64,000 nucleotides of DNA from Aneurinibacillus terranovensis DSM 18919 (GCF_000430625.1 NZ_KE387173.1:1-64000), one strand, 5' to 3'; shown: positions 41,500-51,294, numbered from the stretch's first letter. Notes: generated by a model not told the origin, from the sequence alone. Program-made: numbers and translations.

Positions 41500-43557
41500 A
41501 TGAAAGTGGTGATTGTTGGAGCCGGGCGCGGCGGAACCGCACTGTTGAAAGTGCTTTCACATATGGACAGCCTGCGGGTTGTCGGGGTTGTGGACCGCTG
41601 CGAAGACGCGCCCGGCATGAGGTTAGCCCGCGAAATGAACATCCCTGTTGCCGCTTCCGTTCTGTCTTTTTTGGACGACGGATTATCCGTTATTTTTGAA
41701 GCCACAGGTGATGAAGCGGTTTACGAGTGGTTAAAACAAATAAAGCCGTCTGTGACCGTACTTATACCGGGAATGATCGCTTCCATCATCGTAAAATTAA
41801 TCGAGGAGCACGAGCGGCTGATTTTGGTATTGCATAATAAAAAGCGCGAATTGGATGCCATTATTAATTCAACCCATGATGCGATGGTGGCTGTCAATCA
41901 GGAAGGTGTTATTACTTTATATAACCGGGCGGCGGCACGCATTCTTGGTATCGCGATGGAAACGGCCATGGGGCAACCTGCCGAAAAAATTATTCCGAAC
42001 ACCCGTCTCCATGTTGTACTGGCTACGGGAGAAGCGGAGCTCAATCAAGAGCAGCGGCTTACAAACAGGCATCGCATTGTCACAAACCGCGTGCCGATTA
42101 CGGATGAGGGCGGACAGATGATAGGGGCGGTGGCTGTTTTCCATGATATCACGGAAGTGACTGCGCTTACGGAAGAGATTATGGATTTAAAGGATATTAA
42201 GAGCTTACTGCAGGCGATTATCCAGTCTTCCAACGATGCCATTTCCGTAGTGGATACACAGGGGAACGGCCTGATGATTAATCCTGCATATACCCGGCTT
42301 ACAGGTCTGACGGAAGAGGATGTGATCGGTAAACCGGCCGATGTGGATATCTCGGAAGGGGAAAGCATGCATATGCAGGTGCTGCGCACGGGTCAGCCGG
42401 TACGCGGAGTTCCTTTAAAGGTTGGACCGCGTAAAAAAGACATTATTGTCAACGTGGCGCCCGTTATCGTAGACAACATGCTAAAAGGGAGTGTTGGTAT
42501 CATCCATGACGTTTCGGAAATCAAAAAGCTTACCGATGAGCTGGAACGCGCAAAACGTTTAATTCGTACACTGGAAGCGAAGTACACCTTTGATGATATC
42601 GTCGGTTCGAGCGAAGGAATGGTGCATGCGATAGAGCAGGGTCGCAAAGCAGCCCTTACACCCGCAACCGTGCTGCTACGCGGTGAATCCGGTACGGGAA
42701 AGGAATTGTTCGCCCACGCGATTCATAATGAAAGCAGCCGTAAGTATAACCAGTTCGTCCGGGTCAATTGCGCAGCCATCCCGGAAAGCCTCTTGGAAAG
42801 CGAACTGTTCGGCTATGAAGAGGGCGCGTTTACCGGCGCGCGTAAAGGAGGAAAGCGCGGACTGTTTGAAGAAGCAAGTGGAGGAACGATATTTCTCGAT
42901 GAAATCGGCGAATTGAGCATGAGCACGCAGGCAAAGCTGCTGCGTGTGCTGCAGGAGAAAGAAATTGTCCGCGTTGGCGGAGGGAAGGCTATCCCGGTGG
43001 ATGTCAGAATTATTGCAGCAACGCATGTGAATTTGGAGAGAGCGATGCAAATGGGACTTTTTCGTGAAGACCTTTATTACCGGATTAACGTACTACCTAT
43101 CGTTATTCCCCCGCTGCGCTACCGTACGAAAAAGGATATTGAAATTCTGGTGTACCACCTGCTTGATAAATATAACATCGAATACGGCCGCAATGTAACG
43201 AAGATTGACCCCGAAGCGCTGGACATTCTCTCACGCTATACCTGGCCTGGGAATGTGCGGGAGCTGGAAAATGTCATTAGTCGGTCGCTCATAACGATGC
43301 GTTTTCAGGAGACTGTCATTACTGCCCGCCATTTGCCGGAATTGCATGCTGCTGAAAATCAGGAAACCGCGGATTCCGGCATTCCGCCTACAGCGGACGG
43401 AGCGATAAGGCCGCTCAATGATATACTGGAAGAGGTGGAAGCGAAGGCCATTCAGGCCGCGGTTGCTCGCTGCAAAGGGAATAAAACCGCTGCGGCAAAA
43501 CAACTGGGATTGTCAATTCGCAACCTTTACTATAAAATTGAAAAGCATGGTTTGTGA
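41500..43557 (+). CDS. bkdR: sigma-54-dependent activator of the bkd operon, BkdR
   Basis: This 685-residue activator starts with a Rossmann-like domain ('VVIVGAGRGGTALLKVL', about 1-110), then two PAS domains (about 130-230 and 245-345), the AAA+ sigma-54 domain (about 370-600; Walker A 'GESGTGKE', 'GAFTGA' loop, Walker B 'GGTIFLDEIGE') and a Fis-type helix-turn-helix (about 645-685; 'KQLGLSIRNLYYKIEKHG'). The ATG at 41500 follows GGGAGAGGATCCG; a much longer upstream frame overlaps the previous gene and is rejected. It should turn on the downstream sigma-54 promoter in response to branched-chain amino or oxoacids. Confidence 0.93.
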   Translation: MKVVIVGAGRGGTALLKVLSHMDSLRVVGVVDRCEDAPGMRLAREMNIPVAASVLSFLDDGLSVIFEATGDEAVYEWLKQIKPSVTVLIPGMIASIIVKLIEEHERLILVLHNKKRELDAIINSTHDAMVAVNQEGVITLYNRAAARILGIAMETAMGQPAEKIIPNTRLHVVLATGEAELNQEQRLTNRHRIVTNRVPITDEGGQMIGAVAVFHDITEVTALTEEIMDLKDIKSLLQAIIQSSNDAISVVDTQGNGLMINPAYTRLTGLTEEDVIGKPADVDISEGESMHMQVLRTGQPVRGVPLKVGPRKKDIIVNVAPVIVDNMLKGSVGIIHDVSEIKKLTDELERAKRLIRTLEAKYTFDDIVGSSEGMVHAIEQGRKAALTPATVLLRGESGTGKELFAHAIHNESSRKYNQFVRVNCAAIPESLLESELFGYEEGAFTGARKGGKRGLFEEASGGTIFLDEIGELSMSTQAKLLRVLQEKEIVRVGGGKAIPVDVRIIAATHVNLERAMQMGLFREDLYYRINVLPIVIPPLRYRTKKDIEILVYHLLDKYNIEYGRNVTKIDPEALDILSRYTWPGNVRELENVISRSLITMRFQETVITARHLPELHAAENQETADSGIPPTADGAIRPLNDILEEVEAKAIQAAVARCKGNKTAAAKQLGLSIRNLYYKIEKHGL

Positions 43558-43689
43558 CAAAAATTGCATGCATTGAATTGCGCGGTATGTAATTTTTTGC
43601 AGACTAATAAGAACCGATAGCTTTACCGAACCAGGTGCGTAATCTTTTCGGGTATATATTTTTTAGGGAAGCGTTTTCAATGTTTGGCT

Positions 43690-43705
43690 TGGCATATGTT
43701 TTGCA
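43690..43705 (+). promoter_or_regulatory. sigma-54 (-24/-12) promoter of bcd-lpdV-bkd
   Basis: TGGCATATGTTTTGCA contains the GG and GC pairs exactly 10 nt apart, the hallmark of SigL/sigma-54 promoters. It lies 64 bp before the leucine dehydrogenase ATG and directly after bkdR. The region 43560-43605 with the repeated ATTGCA/TGCAAT-like words is a likely enhancer site for BkdR. Confidence 0.85.
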
Positions 43706-43768
43706 TAATATAACTGGTGTGCGGATACGTAATTCAGTTTGCAGTTCATATACATTGGGAGGCTTACC

Positions 43769-44869
43769 ATGAAAATTTTTGACTATCTTACGAAATATGA
43801 TTACGAACAACTTCTCTTTTGTCAGGATGAAAACTCCGGCTTAAAAGCGATTATAGCTATCCATGATACAACGCTTGGCCCTGCTCTTGGCGGAACGCGG
43901 ATGTGGACGTATGAAACGGAAGATGACGCGATTGAAGATGCGCTGCGGCTGGCCCGTGGAATGACGTATAAGGCAGCAGGCGCAGGGCTCAATCTGGGCG
44001 GCGGGAAAACGGTGATTATCGGCGACCCGCGCAAGGATAAAAGTGAAGAGCTGTTCCGCGCATTCGGCCGCTTTATTCAGGGGTTAAACGGACGCTACAT
44101 TACCGCTGAAGATGTGGGGACAACGGTAGCGGACATGGACTTAATTCATATGGAAACCGATTATGTAACAGGCGTATCCCCGGCGTTCGGCAGCAGCGGA
44201 AACCCTTCACCGGTTACTGCGTACGGGGTGTACCGCGGCATGAAGGCGGCGGCGAAAGAAGCATTCGGCAGCGATGATTTGTCTGGAAAAACAATCGTGG
44301 TACAGGGTGTAGGGAACGTCGCATACAATCTATGTCGTCATCTCCATGCAGAGGGAGCCACGCTTATTGTAACCGACATTAATAAAGAAAATGTTCAGCG
44401 CGCTGTCGATGACTTCGGGGCGAAAGCAGCAGACCCTGCGGATATTTACAGCCGGCCGTGCGATATCTTCTCACCGTGTGCGCTGGGCGCCGTCATTAAC
44501 GATGCGACCATCCCGCAGCTGAAGGCGAAAGTCATTGCCGGGGCGGCGAACAATCAGCTTAAGGAAGAGCGGCATGGGGACACGATTCAGCAGATGGGCA
44601 TCGTATATGCGCCGGATTATATCATCAATGCGGGCGGCCTGATTAACGTAGCCGATGAATTGCAGGGCTATAACCGGGAGCGGGCGATGAAAAAAGTCGA
44701 AACGATATATGATAATATTCAAAAGGTAATTGAGATCGCCAAGCGCGATAACATTCCGACCTACCGTGCCGCCGATCGGATGTGTGAAGAGCGCATCGCT
44801 AGTGTGCAGAAATCACGCAGTATGTTTTTACAGAACGGCAAGCACGAGCTATCCCGTATCCACCACTAA
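43769..44869 (+). CDS. bcd: leucine dehydrogenase
   Basis: This 376-residue enzyme deaminates Leu, Ile and Val to 2-oxoacids with NAD. It has '[10 protein letters not shown]', catalytic Lys in '[16 protein letters not shown]', '[11 protein letters not shown]' and the NAD motif '[12 protein letters not shown]'. ATTGGGAGGCTTACC precedes the ATG. It is the first gene after the sigma-54 promoter, providing substrates for the dehydrogenase complex encoded next. The ptb and buk genes that flank bcd in B. subtilis are not here. Confidence 0.95.
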   Translation: MKIFDYLTKYDYEQLLFCQDENSGLKAIIAIHDTTLGPALGGTRMWTYETEDDAIEDALRLARGMTYKAAGAGLNLGGGKTVIIGDPRKDKSEELFRAFGRFIQGLNGRYITAEDVGTTVADMDLIHMETDYVTGVSPAFGSSGNPSPVTAYGVYRGMKAAAKEAFGSDDLSGKTIVVQGVGNVAYNLCRHLHAEGATLIVTDINKENVQRAVDDFGAKAADPADIYSRPCDIFSPCALGAVINDATIPQLKAKVIAGAANNQLKEERHGDTIQQMGIVYAPDYIINAGGLINVADELQGYNRERAMKKVETIYDNIQKVIEIAKRDNIPTYRAADRMCEERIASVQKSRSMFLQNGKHELSRIHH

Positions 44870-44921
44870 AGAAAACTTTGGCTAGCCAAGCGAAAGGCGC
44901 AGGCAATAGCCTTAGTTGCAC
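44870..44921 (-). repeat. short dispersed repeat B, copy 3 (inverted)
   Basis: Read on the minus strand it is GCAACTAAGGCTATTGCC-TGCGCCTTTCGCTTGGCTAGCCAAAGTTTTC, matching 28295-28347. It is followed by an inverted repeat TGCGTATAG / CTATACGCA (44925-44959). Both lie inside the bcd-lpdV intergenic part of the operon and could form hairpins in the mRNA. Confidence 0.65.
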
Positions 44922-44924
44922 TTA

Positions 44925-44959
44925 TGCGTATAGAAAAGCTATACTTTCCTATACGCAAA
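44925..44959 (+). repeat. inverted repeat in the bcd-lpdV spacer
   Basis: TGCGTATAG and CTATACGCA are 9-bp perfect arms around AAAAGCTATACTTTC. There is no T run; it may be an mRNA-processing or stabilising hairpin, or part of repeat B. Confidence 0.55.
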
Positions 44960-44977
44960 TAAAAATGAGGTGACCGT

Positions 44978-46399
44978 ATGTCAAATCAATATGATGTCGT
45001 CATCCTTGGCGGCGGAACCGGCGGCTATGTAGCCGCCATTCGCGCATCGCAGCTGGGATTGAAAGTAGCGGTAGTAGAAAAAGATAAGCTTGGCGGCACC
45101 TGCCTGCACCGCGGGTGTATCCCGAGCAAAGCGCTGCTGCGCAGCGCCGAAGTGTACCATACGCTTAAACATGCAGAAGAATATGGCGTAACCGCAAGTG
45201 AAATCGGACTGAATTTTGCCCGGATGCAGGAGCGCAAAGCGAAGATTGTCGAGCAGCTCCATAAAGGCGTCCAGCATTTAATGAAAAGCGGAAAAATTAC
45301 CGTATACGAAGGCATAGGTCGGATTATGGGCCCTTCTATTTTTTCGCCGCAGGCCGGAGCCGTCAATATTGAATATCCCAATGGAGATTCTGAAATCATT
45401 ACCCCGAAGTTTGTGCTGATTGCAACCGGATCGCGTCCCCGGATGCTCCCCGGGCTTGAAGTGGATAAGGAATTCATCATGACAAGCGATGAGGCGCTCC
45501 AGCTGGAAACCCTGCCGAAATCTGTGGTGATTGTAGGCGGCGGTGTCATCGGAGTCGAATGGGCGTCCCTGTTTAATGATTTGGGGGTAGAGGTGGAAAT
45601 CGTCGAATTCGCCGACCGGATTCTGCCGCTCGAAGATGAGGATATCAGCAAGGAGATGGCCCGCCTGCTTAAAAAACGCAAAATCAAAATACATACCGGG
45701 GCGAAAATTATGCCGGAAACGCTTGAACGCGGGGAAGGCAGCATTACCATTAAAGCCGATCAAAACGGAAAAGAAATCGTGTTAACGGCGGAGAAACTAC
45801 TCGTTTCTGTTGGGCGGCAGGCGAACATTGAAGACATTGGGCTGAATAATATAGAAGCGGAAATTGACCGTGGCGGCATTAAGGTCAATGACATGTACCA
45901 GACAAGGGAGTCCCATATCTACGCGATTGGGGATGTAATCGGCGGGTTACAGCTCGCGCATGTGGCCTCCCGTGAAGGCATTACAGCGGTTGAACATATG
46001 GCTGGATTACATCCGGAGCCGATTGATTACAGTATGATTGCCAAGTGCACCTACAGCCGTCCGGAAGTTGCCAATGTTGGCTTAACGGAAGCGGAGGCGA
46101 AGGAGCAAGGATATATCGTAAAGGTCGGCAAATTTAATTTCCGTGCGATTGGCAAAGCGCTCGTATACGGTGAATACGACGGTTTTGTCAAATTGGTTGT
46201 GGATGAGCAAACAGGTGATCTGCTTGGTGTCCATATGATCGGCCCGCACGTAACCGATTTGATTGCCGAAGGTGCGCTGGCCCGCGTGCTCGATGCAACC
46301 CCGTGGGAAATCGCTCATACGATTCATCCGCATCCTACGCTTTCCGAAATTATGGGGGAAGCCGCGCTCGCTGTCGACGGAAAAGCGATTCATTCGTAG
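44978..46399 (+). CDS. lpdV: dihydrolipoyl dehydrogenase (E3) of the branched-chain complex
   Basis: This 473-residue flavoenzyme reoxidises dihydrolipoamide with NAD. It has the FAD motif 'DVVILGGGTGGYVAAIRA', redox Cys pair 'GGTCLHRGCIPSK', NAD motif 'VVIVGGGVIGVEWAS' and C-terminal His-Glu in 'HTIHPHPTLSEIM'. Position next to the E1/E2 genes marks it as the LpdV type. AATGAGGTGACCGT precedes the ATG. It is 25 bp from bkdAA. Confidence 0.96.
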   Translation: MSNQYDVVILGGGTGGYVAAIRASQLGLKVAVVEKDKLGGTCLHRGCIPSKALLRSAEVYHTLKHAEEYGVTASEIGLNFARMQERKAKIVEQLHKGVQHLMKSGKITVYEGIGRIMGPSIFSPQAGAVNIEYPNGDSEIITPKFVLIATGSRPRMLPGLEVDKEFIMTSDEALQLETLPKSVVIVGGGVIGVEWASLFNDLGVEVEIVEFADRILPLEDEDISKEMARLLKKRKIKIHTGAKIMPETLERGEGSITIKADQNGKEIVLTAEKLLVSVGRQANIEDIGLNNIEAEIDRGGIKVNDMYQTRESHIYAIGDVIGGLQLAHVASREGITAVEHMAGLHPEPIDYSMIAKCTYSRPEVANVGLTEAEAKEQGYIVKVGKFNFRAIGKALVYGEYDGFVKLVVDEQTGDLLGVHMIGPHVTDLIAEGALARVLDATPWEIAHTIHPHPTLSEIMGEAALAVDGKAIHS

Positions 46400-46424
46400 G
46401 AATCGAATAAAAGGAGGGTTTTAT

Positions 46425-47423
46425 ATGGCTGAGAATCGTCACCAACCACTCGGGTTAACCGATGAGCAGGTGTTGGATATGTATTATTTGATGCTGCTTG
46501 CCCGCAAGGTGGATGAGCGCATGTGGCTTTTAAACCGCGCCGGAAAAATTCCGTTTGTCATCTCGTGCCAGGGACAGGAAGCCGCACAAATAGGAGCCGC
46601 TTTCGCGTTTGACAGGGAAAAAGATTATGCGTGTCCATACTATCGTGATATGGGTTTTGTCATGGCGTTCGGCATGACAGCGAGAGACATGATGCTGTCC
46701 GCGTTTGCGAAAGCAGAAGATCCGAACAGCGGCGGACGGCAGATGCCGGGGCACTTTGGAAGCCGCAGGTACAATATCCTTACAGGCTCAAGCCCGGTTA
46801 CGACCCAGGTTCCCCATGCGGTAGGACTCGCGCTTGCCGGGCGCATGGAAGGAAAAAATCCGGTTGTGTTTACTTCTTTCGGAGAGGGATCGAGTAACCA
46901 GGGCGATTTTCATGAAGGGGCGAACTTCGCCGGTGTGCACAAACTCCCTGTTATTTTCTTCTGTGAAAACAATAAATATGCGATTTCCGTCCCGCTCGCG
47001 AAACAGATCGCATGCCAGAGCGTGGCGGACCGGGCGATCGGGTATGGTTTTCCCGGGGTCAGCATCGATGGAAACGACCCGATTGAAGTATATAAAGCGA
47101 CGAAGGAAGCGGTGGATCGCGCCCGCCGCGGAGACGGACCGACATTAATTGAGGCGGTAACATACCGGCTTGTCCCGCACTCCAGCGACGACGACGACCG
47201 TGCATACCGCTCCCGGGAAGAGGTTGCCGAAGCGAAAAGCAAAGACCCGATTCTTCGTTTCCGTACTTATCTGCAGGAAGTGGGCCTTCTAAGCGAGGAA
47301 GTCGATAACGAATTAAATGATCGTGTAGCAAGAGAAGTAGATGAGGCGACTGAGTACGCCGAGGACGCGCCATATCCGGAACCGGAAGAAACGCTGCGCC
47401 ATGTATATGCGGAAGCGGAATAG
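46425..47423 (+). CDS. bkdAA: branched-chain 2-oxoacid dehydrogenase E1 alpha
   Basis: The 332-residue subunit decarboxylates branched 2-oxoacids with thiamine diphosphate. The TPP motif runs from 'FGEGSSNQGDFHEGANFAGV' to 'FFCENNKYAIS', and 'YRLVPHSSDDD' marks the phosphorylation-loop region of the BCKDH type. The ATG at 46425 follows AAAAGGAGGGTTTTAT; a longer frame runs into lpdV. It pairs with the E1 beta gene 12 bp downstream. Confidence 0.95.
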   Translation: MAENRHQPLGLTDEQVLDMYYLMLLARKVDERMWLLNRAGKIPFVISCQGQEAAQIGAAFAFDREKDYACPYYRDMGFVMAFGMTARDMMLSAFAKAEDPNSGGRQMPGHFGSRRYNILTGSSPVTTQVPHAVGLALAGRMEGKNPVVFTSFGEGSSNQGDFHEGANFAGVHKLPVIFFCENNKYAISVPLAKQIACQSVADRAIGYGFPGVSIDGNDPIEVYKATKEAVDRARRGDGPTLIEAVTYRLVPHSSDDDDRAYRSREEVAEAKSKDPILRFRTYLQEVGLLSEEVDNELNDRVAREVDEATEYAEDAPYPEPEETLRHVYAEAE

Positions 47424-47435
47424 GAGGGGGAAAAA

Positions 47436-48419
47436 TTGGCGATTATTTCTTATATTGATGCGGTAACTCAAGCATTGCGCGAAGAAATGCAGCGGGATAA
47501 GCGCGTATTCGTAATGGGGGAAGACGTCGGGATACGCGGTGGCGTGTTCCGTGCCACGAATGGATTGTATGAAGAATTCGGGGAAGAGCGTGTCATGGAT
47601 ACGCCTCTCGCTGAGTCGGCGATTGTTGGGGTAGCCATCGGAGCGGCCGCATACGGAATGCGCCCGGTTGCGGAAATCCAGTTCGCGGATTTTATTATGC
47701 CGGCCGTCAACCAGATTGTAAGTGAAGCGGCAAAGATGCGCTATCGGTCCAATAATGACTGGCACTGTCCGCTCGTCGTCCGGGCGCCTTATGGAGGCGG
47801 CGTACACGGGGCTCTCTACCATTCCCAGAGCGTGGAATCCATGTTCAACAGTACGCCGGGATTAAAAATCGTTGCGCCCTCTACTCCCTACGATGTGAAA
47901 GGCCTGTTAAAGGCGGCCATTCGCGATGAGGACCCGGTTTTATTCTTCGAACACAAGCGTTGCTACCGCTTGATTAAAGGGGAAGTGCCGGAGTCGGATT
48001 ATACGGTGCCAATCGGAAAAGCGGATGTGAAGCGTGAAGGAGAAGATATTACGGTTATCAGCTACGGATTAATGCTTCACTTTGCCCTGCAGGCAGCAGA
48101 GAAACTTGAGGCGGAAGGCATCAGTGCCCATGTGCTGGATTTGCGCACGTTATACCCGCTTGATAAAGAGAGTATCGTGGAAGCTGCGAAGAAGACCGGC
48201 AAGGTTCTCATTATTCATGAGGATAATAAAGAAGGCGGCGTAGGCGGTGAAGTCGCCGCAGTGATCGCAGAAGAATGCCTGTTTGACCTCGACGCGCCAA
48301 TCAAGCGCCTTGCGGGACCGGATGTACCGGCTATGCCGTACAGCCCTCCGATGGAGAAGTTTTTTATGCTAACGCCTGAAAAAGTATTGGATGCAATGCG
48401 TGAGCTTGCAGAATTCTAA
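47436..48419 (+). CDS. bkdAB: branched-chain 2-oxoacid dehydrogenase E1 beta
   Basis: This 327-residue transketolase-like subunit has 'VFVMGEDVGIRGGVFRAT', 'AESAIVGVAIGAA', 'EIQFADFIMPA' and the C-terminal 'RLAGPDVPAMPYSPP'. It forms the alpha2-beta2 E1 with BkdAA. The start is TTG at 47436, 6 nt after AGGAGGGGG. It precedes bkdB by 31 bp. Confidence 0.95.
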   Translation: MAIISYIDAVTQALREEMQRDKRVFVMGEDVGIRGGVFRATNGLYEEFGEERVMDTPLAESAIVGVAIGAAAYGMRPVAEIQFADFIMPAVNQIVSEAAKMRYRSNNDWHCPLVVRAPYGGGVHGALYHSQSVESMFNSTPGLKIVAPSTPYDVKGLLKAAIRDEDPVLFFEHKRCYRLIKGEVPESDYTVPIGKADVKREGEDITVISYGLMLHFALQAAEKLEAEGISAHVLDLRTLYPLDKESIVEAAKKTGKVLIIHEDNKEGGVGGEVAAVIAEECLFDLDAPIKRLAGPDVPAMPYSPPMEKFFMLTPEKVLDAMRELAEF

Positions 48420-48450
48420 GTGAAGAATCAATAAGGGGGCTTATTGTATT

Positions 48451-49899
48451 ATGGCAACGGAAGTGCTCATGCCTCAGCTTGGCGAATCCGTGACAGAGGG
48501 CACGATTGCCCGCTGGCTCGTTAAGCCTGGTGACCATGTAAAAAAATATGAACCTCTTTGTGAGGTCACGACCGATAAAGTAAACGCGGAAGTCCCTTCA
48601 ACGATGGAAGGCACGGTTACAGAACTCGTGGCCCAGGAAGGGGATACCCTCGCGGTAGGCCAGCTTATCTGCTATATGGATGCGGAGGGTGCGTCTGCTG
48701 ACGGGAACGCGGCTTCCACTGCAGCTCCGGCAGGTACGAAGGAGAACGCGGTGGAAACATTGGCAGAACGTCCGCACCAAACTGGGGTAAAACCAGCTGA
48801 ACAGGCTGCATTCGCTGACCCCGCGCCGAATCTGTCTGCTCAGGCGGCAGCCCCGACAGCGCAACCGGCCACGGTAGACAAGAAGCAGCGTTATTCTCCG
48901 GCTGTACTGCGTCTGGCGCAGGAGAACGATATTGATTTGTCCTTCATCCAGGGAAGCGGCAGGGAAGGTCGGGTAACGCGCAAAGATGTGCTGGCTTTTA
49001 TCGAAAACGGAGGGGCGGTGCAGCAGAATACTGCCGGGCAAGTTCAGAGGCAGGAAACACCTTTCCGGGCCATTCCTGCCGTTTCACCACAGCGGCAGGC
49101 TGAAATGCCGCTTGATAGCTACAACTCCCGATCCACAATGGAAATCGTTCGCTCTAACGCCCCGGTGTGGGAGGAAGCGCAGCCGCAAACAGCGTTGTAT
49201 CCGGGCGATACGGAGATTCCGGTAACGAGCGTGCGCAAAACAATTGCTTCCCGCATGGTGCAGAGCAAGCACGAAGCACCCCATGCATGGACAATGGTGG
49301 AAGCTGACCTTACAAATCTGGTGAAGTTCCGCAACTCCGTGAAAAATGAATTTAAGACAAAAGAAGGCTTTAACTTAACCTTCCTGCCATTCTTTATTAA
49401 GGCGGTCGTCGAGGCGATCAAGGAATTCCCGATAATGAATTCGACCTGGGCCGGTGACAAAATCATCATGCGCAAGAATATCAACATCTCGATTGCGGTA
49501 GCAACCGATGATGCCCTTTATGTACCGGTCATTAAAAACGCCGACCAGAAGAGCATCTATGGCATTGCGCGGGCGCTTGATGAACTCGCGCGGAGAACGC
49601 GTGAAGGTAAACTTACGATGGAAGACATGAGCGGAGGTACGTTTACGGTAAACAATACCGGTTCATTTGGTTCCGTGCAGTCGATGCCAATCATCAATTA
49701 CCCGCAGGCTGCGATTATCAGCATCGAATCGATCGTAAAACGACCGGTCGTGATCGATGGCATGATCGCGATCCGTGACATGACGAATTTTTGCCTTTCG
49801 TTAGACCACCGAATCCTTGACGGACTTGTGTGCGGCCGCTTCCTGCAGCGTGTAAAGGAAAAAATGGAAGCCTACAGTTCGAATACAACGATATATTAG
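48451..49899 (+). CDS. bkdB: branched-chain 2-oxoacid dehydrogenase E2 (lipoyl transacylase)
   Basis: The 482-residue protein has one lipoyl domain (1-75; lipoylated Lys in 'EVTTDKVNAEVPS'), an Ala/Pro/Thr-rich linker, an E3-binding domain (about 147-185; 'YSPAVLRLAQENDIDL'), a second linker and the catalytic domain (about 250-482) with 'LDHRILDGLVCGRFL', including the active His. It makes isobutyryl-, isovaleryl- and methylbutyryl-CoA, used for degradation and as primers of branched fatty acids. A strong terminator ends the operon. Confidence 0.96.
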   Translation: MATEVLMPQLGESVTEGTIARWLVKPGDHVKKYEPLCEVTTDKVNAEVPSTMEGTVTELVAQEGDTLAVGQLICYMDAEGASADGNAASTAAPAGTKENAVETLAERPHQTGVKPAEQAAFADPAPNLSAQAAAPTAQPATVDKKQRYSPAVLRLAQENDIDLSFIQGSGREGRVTRKDVLAFIENGGAVQQNTAGQVQRQETPFRAIPAVSPQRQAEMPLDSYNSRSTMEIVRSNAPVWEEAQPQTALYPGDTEIPVTSVRKTIASRMVQSKHEAPHAWTMVEADLTNLVKFRNSVKNEFKTKEGFNLTFLPFFIKAVVEAIKEFPIMNSTWAGDKIIMRKNINISIAVATDDALYVPVIKNADQKSIYGIARALDELARRTREGKLTMEDMSGGTFTVNNTGSFGSVQSMPIINYPQAAIISIESIVKRPVVIDGMIAIRDMTNFCLSLDHRILDGLVCGRFLQRVKEKMEAYSSNTTIY

Positions 49900-49917
49900 G
49901 ATTTTAGGATTGAAATG

Positions 49918-49957
49918 AGGCCGATTTAGCAGGATCCTGCTAAATCGGCCTATCTTT
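49918..49957 (+). terminator. terminator of the bkd operon
   Basis: A perfect 34-bp palindrome, AGGCCGATTTAGCAGGA and its complement (centre GGATCC), is followed by ATCTTTTA. As RNA it forms a 15-bp stem with a minimal loop. Confidence 0.88.
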
Positions 49958-50015
49958 TACACCTCGTGTAATTTTGTATAAATGGCATTTTCAGTAATCA
50001 TCTGTCTCTATCTCC

Positions 50016-50561
50016 TTATTTTCTAAAAACGTTGAAAATCTCAAACGTAAACAATGCGGCGGCTAAAAAACAGCTCCCTGACATACATCCGCCATGACCG
50101 GGCTTTTTTACCAGGAGGCTAAAGGAGTACCTGGCCATCCTGATAATCATCAGGCAGAACAGCCAGCGGCCTATTCTCTCGTTTGTTAAATCTTTTAACA
50201 GGGGAACATTGGTTTTTCCCATTTCCTGGCTATATTTTTGTGTCCACCATAGGAACGGAACAATTTTGTAAAGGTATCCTAAAAGGCTTAGCGAGATCCA
50301 CCCGTACAGATACAAATACAATACAGGCAGCACCAGCCGGCTGCCGTCGCCCCATATAAACGAGAAAGGCAAAAGCAGAAAGGAAAGGAGCGCGAATAAC
50401 AGCATTCCCGCAGCTATCAGGAGGATTCCTGCCAGCTCTAGAAACAGGATCCCGCTTATCATGGCTGTAATCGCTGCCGCGATTCCGCCATGAAATAATC
50501 CCAGGATCCATTTTGGAAGTGCGTCCTTGTATCCATGAGACAGGGAAAACATCGGAACCAT
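50016..50561 (-). pseudogene. multi-helix membrane protein, probably 5'-truncated
   Basis: The 181-residue frame has about five membrane helices and the segment 'GYLYKIVPFLWWTQKYS' followed by 'VPLLKDLTNERIG'. I have seen this combination at the C-terminal end of larger haem-copper-oxidase-subunit-I-like membrane proteins of about 400 residues. No ribosome binding site precedes the first ATG, and the upstream sequence is not coding. I therefore read it as the 3' remainder of a longer gene, with moderate doubt; a genuine small membrane protein is the alternative. Confidence 0.45.
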
Positions 50562-50649
50562 TTTAAATTAAATTTTTTATTCTCCCTGAACTTTTTTGTG
50601 TTCCTCCCAGTCTCTTTACTTGACTACATTAAAAAGTGGAGGAACAACG

Positions 50650-51255
50650 ATGTCTTTTTCGCAGTTTGACTACCAGATATTCCAGTCTATCAATCATTTA
50701 GCAGTAGTTTTTCCTGCTTTAAATCCGCTGATGCGGTTTCTGTCATTAGATGGAGAGTATTTGTTCTATTTGGGGATTATTGTGTACTGGTTTAGCCGCA
50801 AACACAATCGTCCCATGGTTATCCAATCTCTGTTATCCGCATGTGTTGCGTTAGGGATTAGCGCGGTTATCGGATTACTGAAATACCGGGACCGCCCGTT
50901 TATTTCACACCATGTAATCCAATTAATTCCCCACGCAGCAAACGCCTCTTTTCCAAGTGACCATGCAACCGGCGCCTTTGTTATTGCCACATCGATTTGG
51001 CTTTTCCGCAAGCGGGAAGGACGGGCGTGGCTTGTATTGGCAGCTTGTGTCGCTTTCTCCCGTATATGGGTGGGCGTTCACTATCCGAGTGATGTCATTG
51101 CAGGAATAATTCTCGGTACAATTACGGCTTTGAAAATTAACGACTGGCTTCCACAATGGAAAATGATCGGCTCTATTTTAAATTCCGGTCTCTCCTTTTA
51201 TGAAAAAATAGAACAACGCATTTTCCCTGTCCAACATAAAAGGAACAGCCGGTAA
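50650..51255 (+). CDS. bcrC: undecaprenyl-diphosphatase, PAP2 type (BcrC-like)
   Basis: This 201-residue membrane phosphatase has six hydrophobic segments and the three PAP2 motifs: 'KYRDRPF', 'SFPSDHATGAF' and 'SRIWVGVHYPSDV', with the catalytic His in the last two. It recycles undecaprenyl pyrophosphate for cell-wall synthesis and gives bacitracin tolerance in relatives. AGTGGAGGAACAACG precedes the ATG. Confidence 0.9.
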   Translation: MSFSQFDYQIFQSINHLAVVFPALNPLMRFLSLDGEYLFYLGIIVYWFSRKHNRPMVIQSLLSACVALGISAVIGLLKYRDRPFISHHVIQLIPHAANASFPSDHATGAFVIATSIWLFRKREGRAWLVLAACVAFSRIWVGVHYPSDVIAGIILGTITALKINDWLPQWKMIGSILNSGLSFYEKIEQRIFPVQHKRNSR

Positions 51256-51262
51256 GCCAGGC

Positions 51263-51294
51263 AAAAAAACAGCTATCCTTGTTATGGATAGCTG
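51263..51294 (-). terminator. terminator of the small minus-strand gene
   Basis: On the minus strand CAGCTATCC-ATAACAA-GGATAGCTG is followed by TTTTTTT. The T run is only on this strand, so it belongs to the small gene at 51306-51491, although bcrC converges on it. Confidence 0.82.

Noticed and set aside
44876-44965. B12 or amino-acid riboswitch in the bcd-lpdV spacer
   Set aside because: The sequence is explained by dispersed repeat B plus a simple inverted repeat; no riboswitch core motif is present.
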